Source: Nocardioides sp. NBC_00368
Lineage (GTDB): Bacteria; Actinomycetota; Actinomycetes; Propionibacteriales; Nocardioidaceae
Direction: 5' to 3'
Assembly (NCBI RefSeq): GCF_036090055.1
Contig: NZ_CP107970.1
Coordinates: forward strand, 5,973,001-6,037,000
DNA: 64,000 nt
Shown here: one piece after another, positions 1 through 8,821 of the stretch
Position numbering within the stretch: the stretch's first letter is position 1
How the letters are laid out: each line of letters begins with the position of its first letter
Notes under the pieces: model-generated
Database searches by the model: none
The model's input: only the letters and a program-made list of their open reading frames with translations
What the model was told of the DNA's origin: nothing
Position numbers and translations under genes: made by a program

Positions 1-588
1 GTGCATGTGGTGAAGAAGGTCCGCGACCGCGCCGGCAACGTCCTCTACAGCTGGAACGGCCGCAAGAACGCCCGGCACGCGATCTCGGAGGACATCGCCG
101 CCGACGTGACGTACGCGATGCAGGGCGTGGTGCAGAGCGGCTCGGGCCAGAAGGCCCAGAGCATCGGCCGGCCGGTCGCCGGCAAGACCGGCACCGGCAC
201 CTGCACGAACGAGCAGTACGTCTGCTCGTCCTGGTTCGTCGGGTTCACCCCGCAGATCGCGACCGCCGTGCGCTACTCGCGCGGCAACGGCGAGGGGAAG
301 CTCGACGGAGGCTGGATGCCGTCCTACTTCGGTGCCGACTATCCCACCGAGACCTGGGCCGCCATCATGGCGAAGGCCATGGAGGGCAAGGAGATCGAGA
401 GCTTCCCGGAGCCGGTCTATGTCGACGGCCAGGACCCGGAGCCCGGCCACGAGAAGCAGCTGATCGCGCCGCCGCCACCACCTCCCGAGGAGGACGACGG
501 CGAGGAGTGCGACCCGATCGCGGAGTTCTTCGGCGCCTGTGAGGGCGACGGCAACGGCAACGGCAATCCCTGGGAAGGTCGTCCGTGA
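1..588 (+). CDS. Penicillin-binding protein, C-terminal part (partial)
   Basis: This is the 3' end of a class A-type penicillin-binding protein, a peptidoglycan glycosyltransferase/transpeptidase acting outside the membrane. The 195 visible residues hold the third transpeptidase motif KTGT (residues 62-65), followed by the usual strand with WFVGFTPQIATAV. The SxxK and SxN motifs must lie upstream of the window. The GTG at base 1 is only the window edge, not a demonstrated start. After about residue 145 the protein ends in a low-complexity tail rich in Pro, Glu, Asp and Gly-Asn, which is common in actinobacterial PBPs. The family call is firm; which PBP it is cannot be said. Confidence 0.85.
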   Translation: MHVVKKVRDRAGNVLYSWNGRKNARHAISEDIAADVTYAMQGVVQSGSGQKAQSIGRPVAGKTGTGTCTNEQYVCSSWFVGFTPQIATAVRYSRGNGEGKLDGGWMPSYFGADYPTETWAAIMAKAMEGKEIESFPEPVYVDGQDPEPGHEKQLIAPPPPPPEEDDGEECDPIAEFFGACEGDGNGNGNPWEGRP

Positions 589-593
589 TCTGA

Positions 594-611
594 GATACGT
601 GCCCACGTATC
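594..611. promoter_or_regulatory. Perfect 8-bp palindrome after the PBP gene
   Basis: GATACGTG and CACGTATC are separated by CC, six bases after the PBP stop codon and about 50 bases before the riboswitch. It could be an operator or a short hairpin. No T-run follows, so it is a poor intrinsic terminator. Function unknown. Confidence 0.4.
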
Positions 612-660
612 GAGATGACGAGTTGGTGGGCGCACCCCGTCTCGGGCAGCATCTTCGCCG

Positions 661-775
661 AAGGTCACGACTGCCAGCGCGAAGCCCCGGCTTGCTGGCG
701 GGCAACCCTCCCACGCGGTGGGGTGCTCCGGGTGACGACCAGGCCCGCGCCGAGGTGGCGTGGGCAAGCGCGTGC
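661..775 (+). promoter_or_regulatory. SAM-IV-type S-adenosylmethionine riboswitch
   Basis: The leader of the class V aminotransferase gene carries the conserved core of the actinobacterial SAM-IV riboswitch. GGTCA (663-667) can pair with TGAC-GACC (about 733-740) as the closing stem. GCCAGC pairs with GCTGGC, and the signature GGCAACCCTCC-N-GGTGGGGTG follows. CCCCGG in the internal loop can form the pseudoknot with CTCCGGG. A further G/C-rich region continues to about 775. The start codon is at 832 and its Shine-Dalgarno GAAGGG at 819-824, so translational control is likely. Recognition is by motif only; the family (SAM-IV rather than SAM-I) rests on the core and the actinobacterial context. 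Confidence 0.82.
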
Positions 776-831
776 TTCGCCGGGCAGCCTCGTGCAGCCC
801 TGGGGAGCCATGACCCCCGAAGGGTGCCCCC

Positions 832-2151
832 ATGTCCCTGCTCCCGCTCGTCGGCTCGAAGACCCAGGTCCCGCTGCTGGACGGAACGACCGTGACGTAC
901 GCCAACCTCGATGTCGCCGCGTCGGCGCCGGCCCTGCAGGCCGTGGCCGACCGGGTGGCCGAGGTGCTGCCGTGGTACGCCTCGGTGCACCGTGGCGCCG
1001 GCTATCTGTCCCAGGTCTCGACCGCCCTCTACGAGGAGTCGCGTGCGACGATCGGCGGGTACGTCGGGGCCCGTGAGGACGATGTCACCGTCATCACCCG
1101 CAACACGACCGACGCGGTGAACCTGCTGGCCGGCTGCGTACCCGGGCGGGTCCTCGTCCTGGACATCGAGCACCACGCCAACCTGCTCCCGTGGCACCGG
1201 GTCGAGGCGGGCGTCACCGCCGTCGCCGGCCGGGACACCCTTGCCGGCACCATCGACGCTCTGGCCGGCGAGCTGGCCCGAGGTGACTACGCCCTGGTGG
1301 CCGTCACCGGAGCCTCCAACGTCACCGGCGAGGCGCTGCCGGTGGGCGAGATCGTCACCCTGGCCCACGCCCACGGCGCCCGGGTCCTCGTCGACGGCGC
1401 CCAGCTGCTCGCCCACCGGCACTTCTCGCTGGCCGCGACCGGCGCCGACTACGTCGCCTTCTCCGGTCACAAGCTCTACGCGCCCTACGGTGCCGGTGCT
1501 CTCGTCGGGCGCCGCGACTGGCTCGACGTCGGCACCCCCTACCTCGCCGGGGGAGGGGCGGTCGACGACGTGGAGGTGGGCGAGACCACGTGGCAGCCCG
1601 CCCCCGCACGCCACGAGGGCGGCTCGCCCAACGTCGTCGGCGCGGCTGCGCTGGCCGCGGCGTGCACGACCCTCGGCGGCGTCTCGGCCGCCGAGCTGGA
1701 CCGCCACGAGGCGTCGCTGAGGGGGCGCCTCGTGGCCGGCCTGTCCGCGCTGGAGGGCGTCGACGTCGTCCGCCTGTGGGCCGATTCCGAGGAGCCGGTC
1801 GGGGTCGTCACGTTCACCGTCGACGGCATCGAGCCCGGCCGGGTGGCTGCCTACCTCTCGGCCGAGCACGGCCTGGGCGTACGCGACGGCCGCTTCTGCG
1901 CCCAGCCGCTCCTCAAGCGCCTCGGGCTCGCCGGCGGCGCGGTCCGCGCGAGCATCGGCATCGGGACCTCGGTCGCCGACGTGGACCGGCTGGTGGCCGG
2001 CGTACGTGCTCTTCTCGACGGTGACGTCCGAGGCGACTACATCCTCCTCGACGGCGCCTGGACGCTCGCCGAGGACCCGCGGCCGTTGGTCGGACCGGTC
2101 GGTCTCACCCGCCTCGCCGACACCGCCGGGTCGTGCGGCGCGGCGGTGTAG
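832..2151 (+). CDS. Class V aminotransferase, cysteine desulfurase-like
   Basis: A 439-residue PLP-dependent fold-type I enzyme. The Schiff-base lysine is K214 in SGHKLYAPYG. D188 with Q191 (VDGAQ) and the EHHANLLPW segment (113-121) fit the SufS/CsdA group. C356 in GRFCAQPL sits where SufS enzymes carry their catalytic cysteine, so cysteine desulfuration is plausible, although about 35 residues follow the usual end. The SAM riboswitch upstream ties it to sulfur amino acid metabolism. The ATG at 832 has GAAGGG seven bases upstream. The lipoate ligase-like gene begins 39 bases downstream, possibly co-transcribed, which would link sulfur supply to lipoyl cofactor handling (inference). The exact substrate cannot be read from sequence. 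Confidence 0.85.
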   Translation: MSLLPLVGSKTQVPLLDGTTVTYANLDVAASAPALQAVADRVAEVLPWYASVHRGAGYLSQVSTALYEESRATIGGYVGAREDDVTVITRNTTDAVNLLAGCVPGRVLVLDIEHHANLLPWHRVEAGVTAVAGRDTLAGTIDALAGELARGDYALVAVTGASNVTGEALPVGEIVTLAHAHGARVLVDGAQLLAHRHFSLAATGADYVAFSGHKLYAPYGAGALVGRRDWLDVGTPYLAGGGAVDDVEVGETTWQPAPARHEGGSPNVVGAAALAAACTTLGGVSAAELDRHEASLRGRLVAGLSALEGVDVVRLWADSEEPVGVVTFTVDGIEPGRVAAYLSAEHGLGVRDGRFCAQPLLKRLGLAGGAVRASIGIGTSVADVDRLVAGVRALLDGDVRGDYILLDGAWTLAEDPRPLVGPVGLTRLADTAGSCGAAV

Positions 2152-2190
2152 TGCGGGGATGAATCCAGGCGCTCACGGTGTTGAGGAACT

Positions 2191-3246
2191 GTGAGTGAAC
2201 GAGTGCATGGCGAGCGGAAGGTACGCGGCGGCAAGCTCGTCGTCGTCGACGCGACGGTCTCCGCCGACACGATCATCGACGTCGTCCTCTCGGGCGACTT
2301 CTTCCTGGAACCCGACGAGGCGCTGGGGTGGCTGACCGCGGCGCTGGAGGGACAGCCGGCCGACGCGTCCCTCGACCGGCTGACGGCCTCGCTGGACGCT
2401 GCCGCGCGTGACGCCGAGCTGGTCGGCTTCGGCACCCGCGACATCGCCCTGACGGTGCTGCGCGCGCTCGGCCGGGCCACGACCTGGGACGACCTCGACC
2501 TCGAGATCGTCGAGACCGGACCGCTGTCGCCGACGATGCAGATGGCCCTCGACGAGGTCATCGTCCGCCAGGTCGCCGAGGGTCGCCGCGCCCCCAACCT
2601 GAGGTTCTGGGACTGGGCCAGCAGCGCGGTCGTGATCGGCAGCTACCAGTCGCTCTCCAACGAGGTCGACGCGGCCGCCGCCGAGCGTCACGGCATCGAG
2701 GTCGTACGCCGCGTCTCCGGTGGCGGCGCGATGTTCATCGAGCCGGGCAACACGATCACCTACAGCCTCGCCGTGCCCGACACGCTCGTGGCCGGCATGT
2801 CCTTCCAGGAGTCCTACGCCTTCCTCGACGAGTGGGTGCTCCGCGGCCTGCGCAGCGTCGGCATCGAGGCCGCGTACGCCGGCCTGAACGACATCGCCTC
2901 GCCGGTCGGCAAGATCGCCGGCGCCGCGCAGAAGCGGATCCCCGGCGGCGTCCTCCACCACGTCACGATGGCCTACGACATCGATGCCGACAAGATGCTC
3001 GAGGTGCTCCGGATCGGCCGGGAGAAGATGTCCGACAAGGGCACCAGGAGCGCGGCCAAGCGCGTCGACCCGATCCGTTCCCAGACCGGGCTGCCCCGGG
3101 ACAAGGTCATCGGCGCTCTGCTCGCCGAGTTCGAACAGAGCTTCGGGTCTGCGTACGTCGAGCTCGATCAGGCGACGATGGACGAGGCGGCAGCGCTGGT
3201 TGTCGGCAAGCACGCGACACGGGAGTGGATCAACCGGGTGCCGTAG
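2191..3246 (+). CDS. Lipoate-protein ligase A family protein (permuted domain order)
   Basis: A 351-residue protein of the biotin/lipoate A/B ligase family. Residues about 8-75 (KVRGGKLVVVDA...) resemble the small accessory domain that normally lies C-terminal in LplA. The catalytic BPL/LplA domain follows from about 105 to 330, with RRVSGGGAMFIEPGNTITYS and the presumed adenylate-contacting lysine K241 in GKIAGAAQKR. The domain order is thus reversed relative to E. coli LplA. The likely role is transfer of lipoate or octanoate to lipoyl domains in the cytoplasm. The GTG at 2191 is preceded by TTGAGGAACT. Family is clear; true ligase versus octanoyl transferase is not. Confidence 0.83.
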   Translation: MSERVHGERKVRGGKLVVVDATVSADTIIDVVLSGDFFLEPDEALGWLTAALEGQPADASLDRLTASLDAAARDAELVGFGTRDIALTVLRALGRATTWDDLDLEIVETGPLSPTMQMALDEVIVRQVAEGRRAPNLRFWDWASSAVVIGSYQSLSNEVDAAAAERHGIEVVRRVSGGGAMFIEPGNTITYSLAVPDTLVAGMSFQESYAFLDEWVLRGLRSVGIEAAYAGLNDIASPVGKIAGAAQKRIPGGVLHHVTMAYDIDADKMLEVLRIGREKMSDKGTRSAAKRVDPIRSQTGLPRDKVIGALLAEFEQSFGSAYVELDQATMDEAAALVVGKHATREWINRVP

Positions 3247-3626
3247 GCGTGGAGCTCACTCCACGGACACGACTGGATCTCGGCCCGCTTCGCGGCTTCG
3301 CAGGCTCAGCCGCTGCGCTCGCGCGATCTCCAAATCGTTTTTGGGCCTGGCGACTTCGTCGCCGGGCCCAAAAGATTTGGACTCCGCTGCTCGGAGCGTT
3401 CCTTGGATGAGATGGGGGGGTCCTCATTCACGACCGACATCACGAGCAGCGGAGCGTCGCCAGTTTGGCACGCTCGAACTGGCCGTCGCAATAGGTGAAG
3501 GCCCCTCCGGCCCTATTTTCTGTCGGTCGATCCGCAGGGCAGAACTCATGGAGTATCGAAAGTGTCTTTCTAGAGGCCTTCGACCCTGCCGTCGGCCCCG
3601 GGCGCGGGAGTATGGCGGGGCTGCGA
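3247..3626. other. Intergenic region with hairpins, no gene
   Basis: About 380 bases between the lipoate ligase-like gene and the leuS promoter hold no convincing coding sequence. The region is rich in inverted repeats with TTC(G) loops, including the large hairpin at 3330-3380, CTCCG/CGGAG just after it, and GCCAGTT/AACTGGC around 3459-3485. Confidence 0.6.
3330..3380. repeat. Long imperfect hairpin with TTC loop
   Basis: The arms CCAAATC-GTTTTTGGGCC-TGGCGAC and GTCGCCGGGCCCAAAAGATTTGG fold back on each other with one GT pair and a small bulge around a three-base loop. The stem is over 20 bp. It lies 84 bases after the lipoate ligase-like gene and may end its transcript, or be a REP-like element. 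The T-run is inside the arm, not after it, so it is not a standard intrinsic terminator. Confidence 0.6.
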
Positions 3627-3662
3627 ATGACGCTGGCGGCGGTGGTCGGCTACCCTGGACAC
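3627..3662 (+). promoter_or_regulatory. Promoter of the leuS leader transcript
   Basis: ATGACG (3627-3632) is five of six to TTGACG. An 18-bp spacer leads to TACCCT (3651-3656), a normal actinobacterial TANNNT -10 box. Six bases on lies the ATG of the leader peptide at 3663, so transcription probably starts at or beside that A and the leader is leaderless. Inferred from spacing only. Confidence 0.6.
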
Positions 3663-3701
3663 ATGCAGATGTCTGTCCTGCTTCTTAGGCAGCCGCGCTG
3701 A
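3663..3701 (+). CDS. Leucine-rich leader peptide of leuS
   Basis: A 12-codon frame reads MQMSVLLLRQPR and stops. It has three consecutive leucine codons, CTG CTT CTT. CTT is scarce in such GC-rich genomes, so ribosomes should be sensitive to leucyl-tRNA charging there. No Shine-Dalgarno precedes it, but the predicted transcription start coincides with the ATG. The last codons and stop overlap the left arm of a stem (3691-3703) whose right arm abuts the terminator hairpin before leuS. This is the layout of ribosome-mediated attenuation. Too short for homology evidence, so the case rests on arrangement. Confidence 0.7.
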   Translation: MQMSVLLLRQPR

Positions 3702-3756
3702 CCCTGAGGGACACACCCCGGTCACGCGGCTACCCCTCCATGTGAGGGGCCTTTTT
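3691..3756 (+). terminator. Leucine attenuator before leuS
   Basis: Two mutually exclusive folds can be drawn. AGCCGCG-C-TGACC (3691-3703) pairs with GGTCACGCGGCT (3720-3731), and next to it CCCCTC (3733-3738) pairs with GAGGGG (3744-3749) followed by CCTTTTT, an intrinsic terminator. If a ribosome stalls on the leucine codons at 3678-3686 it masks the first arm. GAGGG (3706-3710) is then free to pair with CCCTC (3734-3738) as an antiterminator. Low leucyl-tRNA would therefore raise leuS transcription. The pairings are seen in the sequence; the mechanism is inference from the classical model. Confidence 0.7.
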
Positions 3757-3821
3757 AGTTCTACGGAGCTTTGTTCCGGAAGCAGTCTCGACGCACGACA
3801 CTCGACAAGGACGAAAGACCA

Positions 3822-6299
3822 ATGACGCAGGAGCAGGCCGAGCAGGCGACGTACGACGTCGTGGAGCTGCAGGACAAGTGGCGCCCCATCTGGGAGAAGC
3901 TGGAGCCGTTCAAGGCGGGCCAGCGCGAGGGCGCTGAGAAGCGCTACGCGCTCACGATGTTCCCCTACCCCTCGGGCGACCTGCACATGGGTCACGCCGA
4001 GGTCACCGCGCTCCACGACGTGCTGGCCCGCTACTGGTGGCTGAAGGGCTTCGACGTCCTGAACCCGATCGGCTGGGACTCCTTCGGCCTGCCCGCCGAG
4101 AACGCCGCGATCAAGCGCAACGAGAACCCCGCCGGCTGGACCTACGCCAACATCGAGACCCAGGCGGAGTCGTTCAAGCGCTACGGCATCTCCTTCGACT
4201 GGTCGCGCCGTCTGCACACCTCCGACCCGGAGTACTACCACTGGACCCAGTGGCTGTTCATCAAGCTGTACGAGGCGGGGTTGGCCTATCGCAAGAAGAG
4301 TCCGGTCAACTGGTGCCCGAACGACCAGACGGTTCTGGCGAACGAGCAGGTTGTCAACGGGCAGTGCGAGCGGTGCGGCGCCACGGTCACCAAGCGTGAC
4401 CTGAACCAGTGGTACTTCAAGATCACCGACTACGCCCAGCGGCTGCTGGACGACATGGACCAGATCAAGTGGCCCGAAGAGGTCCTGGCCATGCAGCGCA
4501 ACTGGATCGGTCGTTCCGAGGGCGCGCACGTCGACTTCGACATCACCCTGGCCGATGGTGGATCCAAAAAGGTCACCGTGTTCACCACGCGACCCGACAC
4601 GCTGTACGGCGCCACCTTCATGGTCGTCGCGGCCGATGCCACCTTGGCCTCGGAGATCGTCGCTCCCGAGCAGAAGCAGGCTCTGGAGGACTACATCGTC
4701 GAGGTCCGCAAGTCCTCCGAGATCGACCGCATGTCGACCGACCGTCCCAAGACGGGCGTCGACCTGGGGGTCACCGCGATCAACCCGGTCAACGGTGAGC
4801 AGATCCCGGTGTGGGCGTCGGACTATGTGCTGGCGGAGTACGGCACCGGCGCGATCATGGCGGTGCCCGCGCATGACCAGCGCGACCTGGACTTCGCGAA
4901 GGCCTTCTCACTGCCGGTTCGCCGGGTCGTCGACGTTCCTGACACCGACAACCCCGAGGAGACGTACGTTGCCACCGCAGGTGACGGTGCGTACGTGAAC
5001 TCTCCCGAGCTGGAGGGCGTGGCAGACAAGGCGAGCGGGATCCACAAGATCATTGAGAAGCTCGAGGCCGAGGGCCACGGCAAGGGCACGATCAACTACC
5101 GGCTGCGCGACTGGCTGCTGAGCCGTCAGCGTTACTGGGGCGCCCCGATCCCGATCATCCACTGCGAGTCGTGTGGCCCGGTGCCCGTTCCCGAGGACCA
5201 GTTGCCGGTCGTGCTGCCCGACCTGAAGGGCGCCGACCTGAAGCCCAAGGGCGTCTCGCCGCTGGCCGCGGCGGAGGACTGGGCGAACGTCGACTGCCCG
5301 AAGTGTGGTGCCCCCGCGAAGCGGGACTCGGACACCATGGACACGTTCGTGGACTCGTCGTGGTACTTCCTGCGCTACACCTCGCCGCACTACGACAAGG
5401 CAGCGTTCGACCCCGAGGCGATCAAGGCCTGGGGTGCCGTCGACCATTACGTCGGTGGCAAGGAGCACGCGGTCATGCACCTGCTGTACGCGCGCTTCTT
5501 CGTCAAGGCGCTGAACGACATCGGCCTGATCGACTTCAACGAGCCGTTCAAGGAGCTGCTGACGCAGGGTGAGGTCATCAACGAGGGCAAGGGGATGTCG
5601 AAGTCCCTGGGCAACGGTGTCGATCTGGGCGAGACCATCGACGAGTTCGGTGTCGATGCCACCCGCGTGACGATGGTCTTCGCCGGTCCGCCTGAGGCCG
5701 ACATCGACTGGGCCGACCTGTCTCCCGGTGGCTCGCTGAAGTTCCTGCAGCGCGCCTGGAGGCTGGCCGGTGACGTTGACTCCGAGCCGGGCATCGACTT
5801 TTCGGCCGGCGACGTGTCCCTGCGACGGGTGACGCACAAGACCGTCGCCGAGGCTGAGGAACTCCTGGAAAGCAGGAAGTTCAACGTCGTCGTAGCGCGG
5901 ACCATGGAGCTGGTCAACGCCACCCGCAAGGCCATCGACTCCGGTTGTGGCCCGAAGGACGCGGCGGTGCGTGAGGCGGCCGAGGTGGTCGCCATCCTGC
6001 TGTCGCTGGTCGCTCCGTATACCGCCGAAGAGATGTGGGAGATCCTGGGGCACGAGCCGACGGTTGCGCGAGCCGCGTGGCCGACGGTCGAGCCCCGCCT
6101 GCTCGTGGAGGACTCCGTGACAGCGGTCGTCCAGATCAAGGGCAAGGTGCGCGCCCGCCTGGAGGTCTCGCCTTCGATCTCCGAGGCAGACCTGGAGGCG
6201 GTCGCGCTGGCGGACCCCGGCATCGCCAAGGCGATCGAGGGTCAGACCGTACGCAAGGTCATCGTTCGCGCGCCCAAGCTGGTCAACATCGTCGTGTGA
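3822..6299 (+). CDS. leuS: Leucyl-tRNA synthetase
   Basis: This 825-residue class I aminoacyl-tRNA synthetase charges tRNA-Leu. The HIGH motif is HMGH (residues 55-58, in [10 protein letters not shown]) and the KMSKS loop reads GMSKS (591-595). The CP1 editing domain contains [12 protein letters not shown] with the threonine-rich stretch. [13 protein letters not shown] and the zinc-like CESCGP/CPKCGAP cysteines are also present. Length fits bacterial LeuRS. I chose the ATG at 3822 because AAGGACGAAAG precedes it; a TTG at 3771 would add 17 unconserved residues. The gene is preceded by the leucine attenuator and is convergent with the lanthipeptide synthetase gene. Confidence 0.98.
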   Translation: MTQEQAEQATYDVVELQDKWRPIWEKLEPFKAGQREGAEKRYALTMFPYPSGDLHMGHAEVTALHDVLARYWWLKGFDVLNPIGWDSFGLPAENAAIKRNENPAGWTYANIETQAESFKRYGISFDWSRRLHTSDPEYYHWTQWLFIKLYEAGLAYRKKSPVNWCPNDQTVLANEQVVNGQCERCGATVTKRDLNQWYFKITDYAQRLLDDMDQIKWPEEVLAMQRNWIGRSEGAHVDFDITLADGGSKKVTVFTTRPDTLYGATFMVVAADATLASEIVAPEQKQALEDYIVEVRKSSEIDRMSTDRPKTGVDLGVTAINPVNGEQIPVWASDYVLAEYGTGAIMAVPAHDQRDLDFAKAFSLPVRRVVDVPDTDNPEETYVATAGDGAYVNSPELEGVADKASGIHKIIEKLEAEGHGKGTINYRLRDWLLSRQRYWGAPIPIIHCESCGPVPVPEDQLPVVLPDLKGADLKPKGVSPLAAAEDWANVDCPKCGAPAKRDSDTMDTFVDSSWYFLRYTSPHYDKAAFDPEAIKAWGAVDHYVGGKEHAVMHLLYARFFVKALNDIGLIDFNEPFKELLTQGEVINEGKGMSKSLGNGVDLGETIDEFGVDATRVTMVFAGPPEADIDWADLSPGGSLKFLQRAWRLAGDVDSEPGIDFSAGDVSLRRVTHKTVAEAEELLESRKFNVVVARTMELVNATRKAIDSGCGPKDAAVREAAEVVAILLSLVAPYTAEEMWEILGHEPTVARAAWPTVEPRLLVEDSVTAVVQIKGKVRARLEVSPSISEADLEAVALADPGIAKAIEGQTVRKVIVRAPKLVNIVV

Positions 6300-6329
6300 C
6301 GTCCTTGGTCGCTGCTGAGCGTCTCTCGG

Positions 6330-8810
6330 TCAGACCACCTGGTCGAAGGAGAGGACGCTCGGCAGCGACCGGCCGGCCTCAGTGAGTCGGATCATGGTGT
6401 AGATCGCGCCAGCGGTGCCCTGCATGAACCCGATGTGGGGTTGTGTCGCCGGCAGGCGCGGGTTCTGCGGTTGGCGGAGCCAGTGCTCGAGCGCCAGCTC
6501 CGTCTGGGACGGTTCGGGGTGTCCGAGGTGTCGCAAGGTCGCGATGATGTCGGCGATCGAGCCGGCACCACAGCAGAGAGCATTCCCCACGGCCAAGGCA
6601 TGGTTCTCGAAAAGCCAGTCGATCCACGAGGGAAGGTCTGGGCTGGCTAGGCCAAGCTCGGAAAGGTGGAGCTGGGTGGAGACGACCCCGGCCGCGCCGC
6701 GGCACCAAGAGACGCTTTCGTGGTTCTTCGTCTGGATGCTGGCGGCAACAGTTGCTCTACTGGACATATGGAACCGACCGAGCCACATGTCCAGCAGGGC
6801 GTCGTCCTGCAGAGCGCGTGCGAGTCGGACGGAAGCGAAGGCGATGCCTGATGTGCCGTGTGCGATGCCCAAAGCGCCGAGGTCGGACGTTTCCGAGTCG
6901 GTCCACTGATCGTTGAATCGGGCCAAGAAGGATCGCGCGATGTCGGCGTCAAGGGCGCCGATGGCGAGGCTGAGCATCGATTCTCCAGCCAACCCGTCGA
7001 CGACGTCGAGAGTCTTCGCGTTGCTGGCCAGCGACCAACGAGGACTCGCATGAGTGCCTTCGCGTCCCGCGATGATCATGCGGGCGTAGATGTCCGAGGT
7101 CTGGCCGGTCAATCCGTGCTGATCGCTTGCTTCGGTGTTGGGGTCTGGGAACAGGCGCATTGCAACGTTGTGATCGTTCGTCCGATCGGCCTGGAGAGAC
7201 GTGGCGGCCAGTGCCAGCGAGACGCCGCTCCGGCCGCCATAGATGCCATGCCCGAGGGGGCCGATTCCAGCGGCGAACTTGAGCGGATCGAGAACGCCCC
7301 CGATGGCCACCGTCCGGTCATCGACGTCGACAATCCGCGTCAGAAGGTCGTCCTTCAGCCTTCTTGCTGCTTCCGTGAGTGCGGTGTCACTGGTTCCGCT
7401 CGCATCGTACTCAGCTATTGGTCTGAGGGACGCGGACAGCACTCGTATCTGGCGCTCGGCTTGGCGTATCCCATCCGCGGGTCGGCCTACCTTCCGTGGC
7501 TCGTCGCACGTGAGGTTTCCGAGGATCCGACGAGGACTCCGGATCTCTCCTGCGGGCGTGGAGACGAACCGGGGGATGTCGCCGCGGCTGAGACATTCGC
7601 GCTCGTCGCTGACGATTGCATCGACCACGGCGTCGAGATCAGCTGGCCACGGTTCCAACTTCGCGATGCTGGAGGATCGTGCGTGCTCGGAGCGCAGGCT
7701 CTGTGAAAGGACAGACTCCTGCAGGAGGCGGGCATAGACGGACGTCCGACGAATAATCAGCCGCGCTTCCGAACTGGCGATGTCTGCGACGGACGCAGCC
7801 ATCGCTGGGCTGGCCAAGAGGGCGCTTCCCAGTCGGTAGCCATCGCAGATCACTTCGACTCTGCGATTGGTCTCAGTGCATTCGGGATCGCCGACGTGCA
7901 CAAGGTCGTGGATCGGGGCGATCGATGTCCATTCACCGTCGAGGTCGACCGTCCAGGATGCGACCGCTGAGGTCTCGAGCACGCTGTCGACCGTCGTTTC
8001 TGGGTCACCTGGGATCAACCGACCGATGGGCCAAGTGGCAATCGTCTCGGTGTCGAGCACCACGGGTCCGTCCGTGGTAAAGACGAGGTTGTCTCGGTGC
8101 ATGTCGGTCGACCCGAGTCGGTGCAGCACGGCGAGTATGGCGCCCATCTGCTCGCCCCGTTCGTCCGTGAACTCAGGGGATGAGAGAGCCGGGCAGTACT
8201 CCTGCCATCCGTACGAGCCGCGGTCGATCACCGAAACCGTGTCGATGAGGATCCCGCCGGCGAGTCCGTTCAGCGTGCGTGCCAACCGATTCCAGGCGAC
8301 GTCAGCGCGGTGTGATCTTGGCTTGTAGAGGACGCGCGAGCCATAGGAAGTTTCGATCATCGCCACCTGGCGGGCGCCGTCGTGGCTGTCGCCGAGGCCG
8401 ACCGTGATGCTGCTGATCGGTCCATGGCAGTCAAGCGCCAGAAGTCTGTCGCTGTCGTCCGCGAAGCGCTTGAGGAGTTCCTGGATGGCTCGGATGCTCG
8501 CGTCGACCCGTTCTCGGAACAGAGAAGCAGCGGCCGGAAACACCTGCGTCAACAGGTCGCATGTCGGCCCGGCCGCTGCTTCGTCCAGCAGAAGTCTTGC
8601 TGCTGTGGTCGGGCCGTGAGCCTCTGCAAGGCCGCGCTGTGCCGCGGTCAGTGCGTCTCCGACGAGGAAGCTCAGGTCGTTGACAAGCCAGCGGGTGAAG
8701 GAGTGTTGCAGCTCCATGGAGCCTGCGAGGCCCATGCGGCAGGCTTCGTCGGCAAGGTTGGCCGAGCGGTCGCTGACCCAGGACTCAAGAATCGTTTCGA
8801 CGACATTCAT
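6330..8810 (-). CDS. Class II lanthipeptide synthetase LanM (CCG type)
   Basis: A bifunctional enzyme that dehydrates Ser/Thr and cyclises them with Cys in a precursor peptide. Counting from the ATG at 8810 (826 residues), the N-terminal kinase-like dehydratase shows LYKPRSHRAD (161-170), TDMHRDNL (235-242) and LDTET (252-256). The C-terminal LanC-like cyclase shows AHGTSGIAF (H651), WCRG (C703) and LCCG (C746, C747). The third zinc ligand is therefore Cys instead of the usual His, the mark of the CCG group that includes ProcM-type enzymes. The precursor gene lies 50 bases upstream. An in-frame GTG at 8870 overlapping the precursor stop is possible, but neither start has a clean Shine-Dalgarno. 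Codon use is less GC-rich than leuS next door, suggesting transfer. No LanT transporter or protease is linked. Confidence 0.93.
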   Translation of the reverse strand: MNVVETILESWVSDRSANLADEACRMGLAGSMELQHSFTRWLVNDLSFLVGDALTAAQRGLAEAHGPTTAARLLLDEAAAGPTCDLLTQVFPAAASLFRERVDASIRAIQELLKRFADDSDRLLALDCHGPISSITVGLGDSHDGARQVAMIETSYGSRVLYKPRSHRADVAWNRLARTLNGLAGGILIDTVSVIDRGSYGWQEYCPALSSPEFTDERGEQMGAILAVLHRLGSTDMHRDNLVFTTDGPVVLDTETIATWPIGRLIPGDPETTVDSVLETSAVASWTVDLDGEWTSIAPIHDLVHVGDPECTETNRRVEVICDGYRLGSALLASPAMAASVADIASSEARLIIRRTSVYARLLQESVLSQSLRSEHARSSSIAKLEPWPADLDAVVDAIVSDERECLSRGDIPRFVSTPAGEIRSPRRILGNLTCDEPRKVGRPADGIRQAERQIRVLSASLRPIAEYDASGTSDTALTEAARRLKDDLLTRIVDVDDRTVAIGGVLDPLKFAAGIGPLGHGIYGGRSGVSLALAATSLQADRTNDHNVAMRLFPDPNTEASDQHGLTGQTSDIYARMIIAGREGTHASPRWSLASNAKTLDVVDGLAGESMLSLAIGALDADIARSFLARFNDQWTDSETSDLGALGIAHGTSGIAFASVRLARALQDDALLDMWLGRFHMSSRATVAASIQTKNHESVSWCRGAAGVVSTQLHLSELGLASPDLPSWIDWLFENHALAVGNALCCGAGSIADIIATLRHLGHPEPSQTELALEHWLRQPQNPRLPATQPHIGFMQGTAGAIYTMIRLTEAGRSLPSVLSFDQVV

Positions 8811-8821
8811 GATGGTGAAGC

